In this document: positions 4,404-6,373 of the stretch, in pieces
Numbering within the stretch: position 1 is the stretch's first letter
How the letters are laid out: every line of letters starts with the position of its first letter
NCBI GenBank assembly: GCA_900546845.1
Contig: UREK01000057.1
Coordinates: 1 to 6,373 of the forward strand
Source of the DNA: an uncultured Eubacteriales bacterium
GTDB lineage: Bacteria > Bacillota > Clostridia > Christensenellales > CAG-138
Reading direction: 5' to 3'
DNA: 6,373 bases
Program-made: the position numbers and the translations under genes
The notes under the pieces: model-generated
Databases searched by the model: none
What the model saw: the letters and a program-made list of their open reading frames with translations, nothing else
Told to the model about the DNA's origin: nothing

Positions 4404-6194
4404 TCAAACTGCCCGGGTATGATCCGCGAGCCAGGCCCGCTCGTCCGGCGCAAGGCGCGGCGCAAGCGTCTCGTACACCAGCGCGTGATAGGCGTTGAGC
4501 CGCGCGCGGTCGGTTTCGTTCAAAAGGGAAGGCTCCACGGCGTCAAGGTCGATGGGCACGAGCGTGAGCGGCTCGAACTGCAGGAACTGGCCGTATTCGT
4601 TCTTTTCCCCCTTGACGCAGACGAGCTCGTTTTCCAGCCGGATGCCGTACTTGCCCGCGATGTACACGCCGGGTTCGTCCGTCGTGACCATGCCTTCCTC
4701 CAGCACGGCGGAAGCGCCCGGGTTCTGCCAACGGAAGCTGTTGGGCCCTTCGTGCACGTTGAGCAGATACCCTACGCCGTGGCCGGTGCCGTGCTTGTAG
4801 TCAAGTCCCTGCTCCCAGAAGGGCATGCGCGCAAGCACGTCAAGGTTCGCGCCGCGCACCCCAGCGGGGAAGCGCGCCGCAGCAAGGTTCAGCATGCTTT
4901 TGAGCACCGTCGCAAAGTGCAGCTTTTCCTCATCCGTCAGGGGGCCGAGGGCGAAGGTACGCGTGATGTCCGTGGTGCCCTCGTAATACTGTCCGCCGGA
5001 ATCGACCAGCAGGAGGCCGTGCGGCGCAAGGGGCGCGTCGCTTTCCGGCGTGGCTGCGTAGTGGACGATCGCCCCGTGTGGGCCGTAGCCGCAGATGGTG
5101 TCAAAACTCAGGCCCAGGTTGCCTTCCTGCGCCCTGCGGAGCGATTCGAGGTGATCGGAGACGCTGATCTCCGTCATCGGGATCCTGCCGATGTTCTCCT
5201 TCAAATAGCGCATGAAGCGCACCATGGCGACTGCGTCCTTGATGTGTGCCTCCCGCAGGTTCGCAAGCTCCGTTTCGTTCTTCACGGCCTTGCGGCGGAC
5301 GGTCGGGTTCTCCGCGTCCACGATTTTCGCGCCCGCATCCGCAAGCCGGGCATACAGCGCGAAGTTCACGCGGGCCTCGGAAAGCAGCACCTTCGCGCCC
5401 GCACCATAGCAGGAAACGAAATCATATACGCCGCCATACGGCAGCACTTCCGTGCCGAGCGCTGCAAGGTGCGCGCGCACGGGTTCCGGCAGCTTTGCCT
5501 CGTCCGCAAAGAGATACGCCTTTTCCGGCTCGATGACGGCATAGGAAAGCAGCACCGGGTTATATGAAACGTCATCCCCGCGCAGGTTAAAGAGCCAGGC
5601 AATGTCGTCGAGCGACGTGAGCACATGCGCGTTTGCGGTGTGCTCCGCCATGGCCGCGCGCACGGCTGCGAGCTTTTCGCCCGCCTCCTCTCCGGCGTAT
5701 TTCACATCCAGCACCCAGGCGGGTTTACCCGAAAGCGGCGGGCGCTCCGCCCAGATCTCGCCCACAAGGTCGCGTTCCGGGGCGAGCGTTATGCGCTTTG
5801 CGGCAAGCTCCCTGCGGAAGCTCAGGCCGGCCGCCGCGGGCACGGTGCGCCCGTCCATGCCGAGCACGCCGCCCTCTGGCAGCTTCTCCTTCAGGTATTG
5901 GAGGATGGTGGGAACTCCTTCTTCGCCGGATTTTTGCAGCGCGATGGACGTGCCTTGAAGCTGCTGCTCGCCCTGGAGGAAATACCTTCCATCCACCCAG
6001 AGCGCGGCTTCGTCCGCCAGCACCACGAGCGTGCCCGCGGAGCCGGTGAAGCCGGAGAGGTACGCGCGCGCCTTGAAGTGCGCGCCCACGTATTCGGAAA
6101 GGTGGAAATCGTCCGTGGGGACGTAATAGCCTGCGTATCCGGCCTCGCGCATCTTCGCGCGCAGCGCCGCAAGGCGTTGTTCAATGATCTGCAT
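4404..6194 (-). CDS. Xaa-Pro aminopeptidase (aminopeptidase P), family M24, three-domain type
   Basis: This metalloenzyme removes the N-terminal residue from peptides whose second residue is proline. At 596 residues it matches the long, three-domain (eukaryotic XPNPEP1-like) form found in many Firmicutes rather than the roughly 440-residue E. coli PepP form. Two creatinase-like N-terminal domains span about 1-300 and the pita-bread catalytic domain about 310-535, with an M24 C-terminal segment to 596. The dimetal ligands are all visible: D398 (LLVDSGG), D409 (GTTDITRTF), H472 (HGTGHGVG), E507 (TTDEPGVY) and E521 (GIRLENELV). Histidines H378 (AIVHYA), H468 and H481 (NVHEGP) fit the catalytic shell. 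There is no signal peptide, so it is probably cytoplasmic, in peptide recycling. The ATG at 6194 follows AAAGGAG with a 6-nt spacer. It is monocistronic here, with terminators downstream at 4360-4384 and 4285-4315. No clear promoter is seen upstream. Confidence 0.96.
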   Translation of the reverse strand: MQIIEQRLAALRAKMREAGYAGYYVPTDDFHLSEYVGAHFKARAYLSGFTGSAGTLVVLADEAALWVDGRYFLQGEQQLQGTSIALQKSGEEGVPTILQYLKEKLPEGGVLGMDGRTVPAAAGLSFRRELAAKRITLAPERDLVGEIWAERPPLSGKPAWVLDVKYAGEEAGEKLAAVRAAMAEHTANAHVLTSLDDIAWLFNLRGDDVSYNPVLLSYAVIEPEKAYLFADEAKLPEPVRAHLAALGTEVLPYGGVYDFVSCYGAGAKVLLSEARVNFALYARLADAGAKIVDAENPTVRRKAVKNETELANLREAHIKDAVAMVRFMRYLKENIGRIPMTEISVSDHLESLRRAQEGNLGLSFDTICGYGPHGAIVHYAATPESDAPLAPHGLLLVDSGGQYYEGTTDITRTFALGPLTDEEKLHFATVLKSMLNLAAARFPAGVRGANLDVLARMPFWEQGLDYKHGTGHGVGYLLNVHEGPNSFRWQNPGASAVLEEGMVTTDEPGVYIAGKYGIRLENELVCVKGEKNEYGQFLQFEPLTLVPIDLDAVEPSLLNETDRARLNAYHALVYETLAPRLAPDERAWLADHTRAV

Positions 6195-6248
6195 GGGTGC
6201 TCCTTTCTTGCGGATAGATTGGGGATAAATGACGCGGGACGCCGAGTA

Positions 6249-6265
6249 CGCCGTCCCTTACGGCG
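6249..6265. other. Small hairpin upstream of the aminopeptidase gene
   Basis: CGCCGT (6249-6254) and ACGGCG (6260-6265) form a 6-bp stem with a 5-nt loop, 55 nt upstream of the aminopeptidase start codon. On the plus strand it is followed only by GTTTG. It could be an operator-like dyad or a leader hairpin; the evidence is limited to the pairing itself. Confidence 0.4.
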
Positions 6266-6290
6266 GTTTGATGCAACGGCTGCGATGGTA

Positions 6291-6373
6291 AGGCAATCCT
6301 TAGTCATGGCTTGCGCCATGACAGCCCCACAGTTCGCAATGGTCGCGCTGCGTTGCCGCAGGAGCGGCTTCCT
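6291..6373. repeat. Partial second MITE-like element, cut by window edge
   Basis: GGCAATCCTTAGTC (6292-6305) matches the terminal repeat of the element at 4079-4244. It is again followed at once by a hairpin and by ACAGC plus CCC. The hairpin GTCATGGC-TTGC-GCCATGAC (6303-6322) is perfect over 8 bp but differs in sequence from the 6-bp stem at 4091-4105. A further stem, GCCGC-AGGA-GCGGC (6355-6368) followed by TTCCT, sits at the edge. The element presumably continues outside the window. Confidence 0.55.

Noticed and set aside
4419..5567. A 382-codon plus-strand reading frame
   Set aside because: It lies inside the aminopeptidase gene on the opposite strand and has no domain content; it is a codon-bias shadow.
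1..6373. CRISPR array, tRNA, rRNA, phage, defence or biosynthetic cluster
   Set aside because: No regularly spaced direct repeats, no cloverleaf-like sequence and no gene of those systems is present. The genes are a regulatory pair and common chromosomal proteins.

Overview
The window looks like chromosome from a high-GC member of the Clostridia (Bacillota), possibly a gut lineage. This rests on the gene families present, including a clostridial-type DUF1846 (UPF0371) protein and a stand-alone CBS-pair protein beginning MNVLFFLKPK. It is also supported by strong AGGAGG-type ribosome binding sites, sigma-A-type promoters and hairpin-rich intergenic repeats. The lineage is an inference from one window; I cannot name a genus.

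Layout. Positions 1-96 hold one copy of a 96-bp dispersed repeat, cut by the window edge, followed by a perfect 13-bp hairpin at 97-123. On the minus strand, 138-1551 is a two-gene operon: an ECF-type sigma-70 factor (1036-1551, TTG start) and, overlapping it by 8 nt, a single-pass membrane protein that is very probably its anti-sigma factor (138-1043). A 198-bp divergent intergenic region holds two back-to-back promoters whose -35 boxes are only 8 bp apart. On the plus strand are a DUF1846/UPF0371 protein (1750-3231) and a CBS-pair protein (3389-3844), closed by a good intrinsic terminator. A second copy of the 96-bp repeat, inverted relative to the first (90/96 identical, no gaps), begins directly after that terminator.

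The gene-free stretch 3872-4403 is almost entirely secondary structure. It holds the second repeat copy, an adjoining perfect 16-bp hairpin and a roughly 166-bp MITE-like element with imperfect terminal inverted repeats and several internal hairpins. Three tandem hairpins then lie downstream of the last gene. That gene, on the minus strand (4404-6194), is a full-length three-domain Xaa-Pro aminopeptidase (family M24) with all metal ligands present. The end of the window (6291-6373) carries what looks like the left end of another MITE copy, in which the first hairpin stem is kept by a different, compensated sequence.

How the genes work together. The sigma/anti-sigma pair is a self-contained signalling module. 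The DUF1846, CBS and aminopeptidase genes look like ordinary chromosomal functions with no evident shared pathway. The four-gene block 138-3844 is bracketed by inverted repeat copies, each lying just downstream of a terminal hairpin. I see no defence, phage, CRISPR or biosynthetic system. The least explained material is the repeat and hairpin structure between genes.
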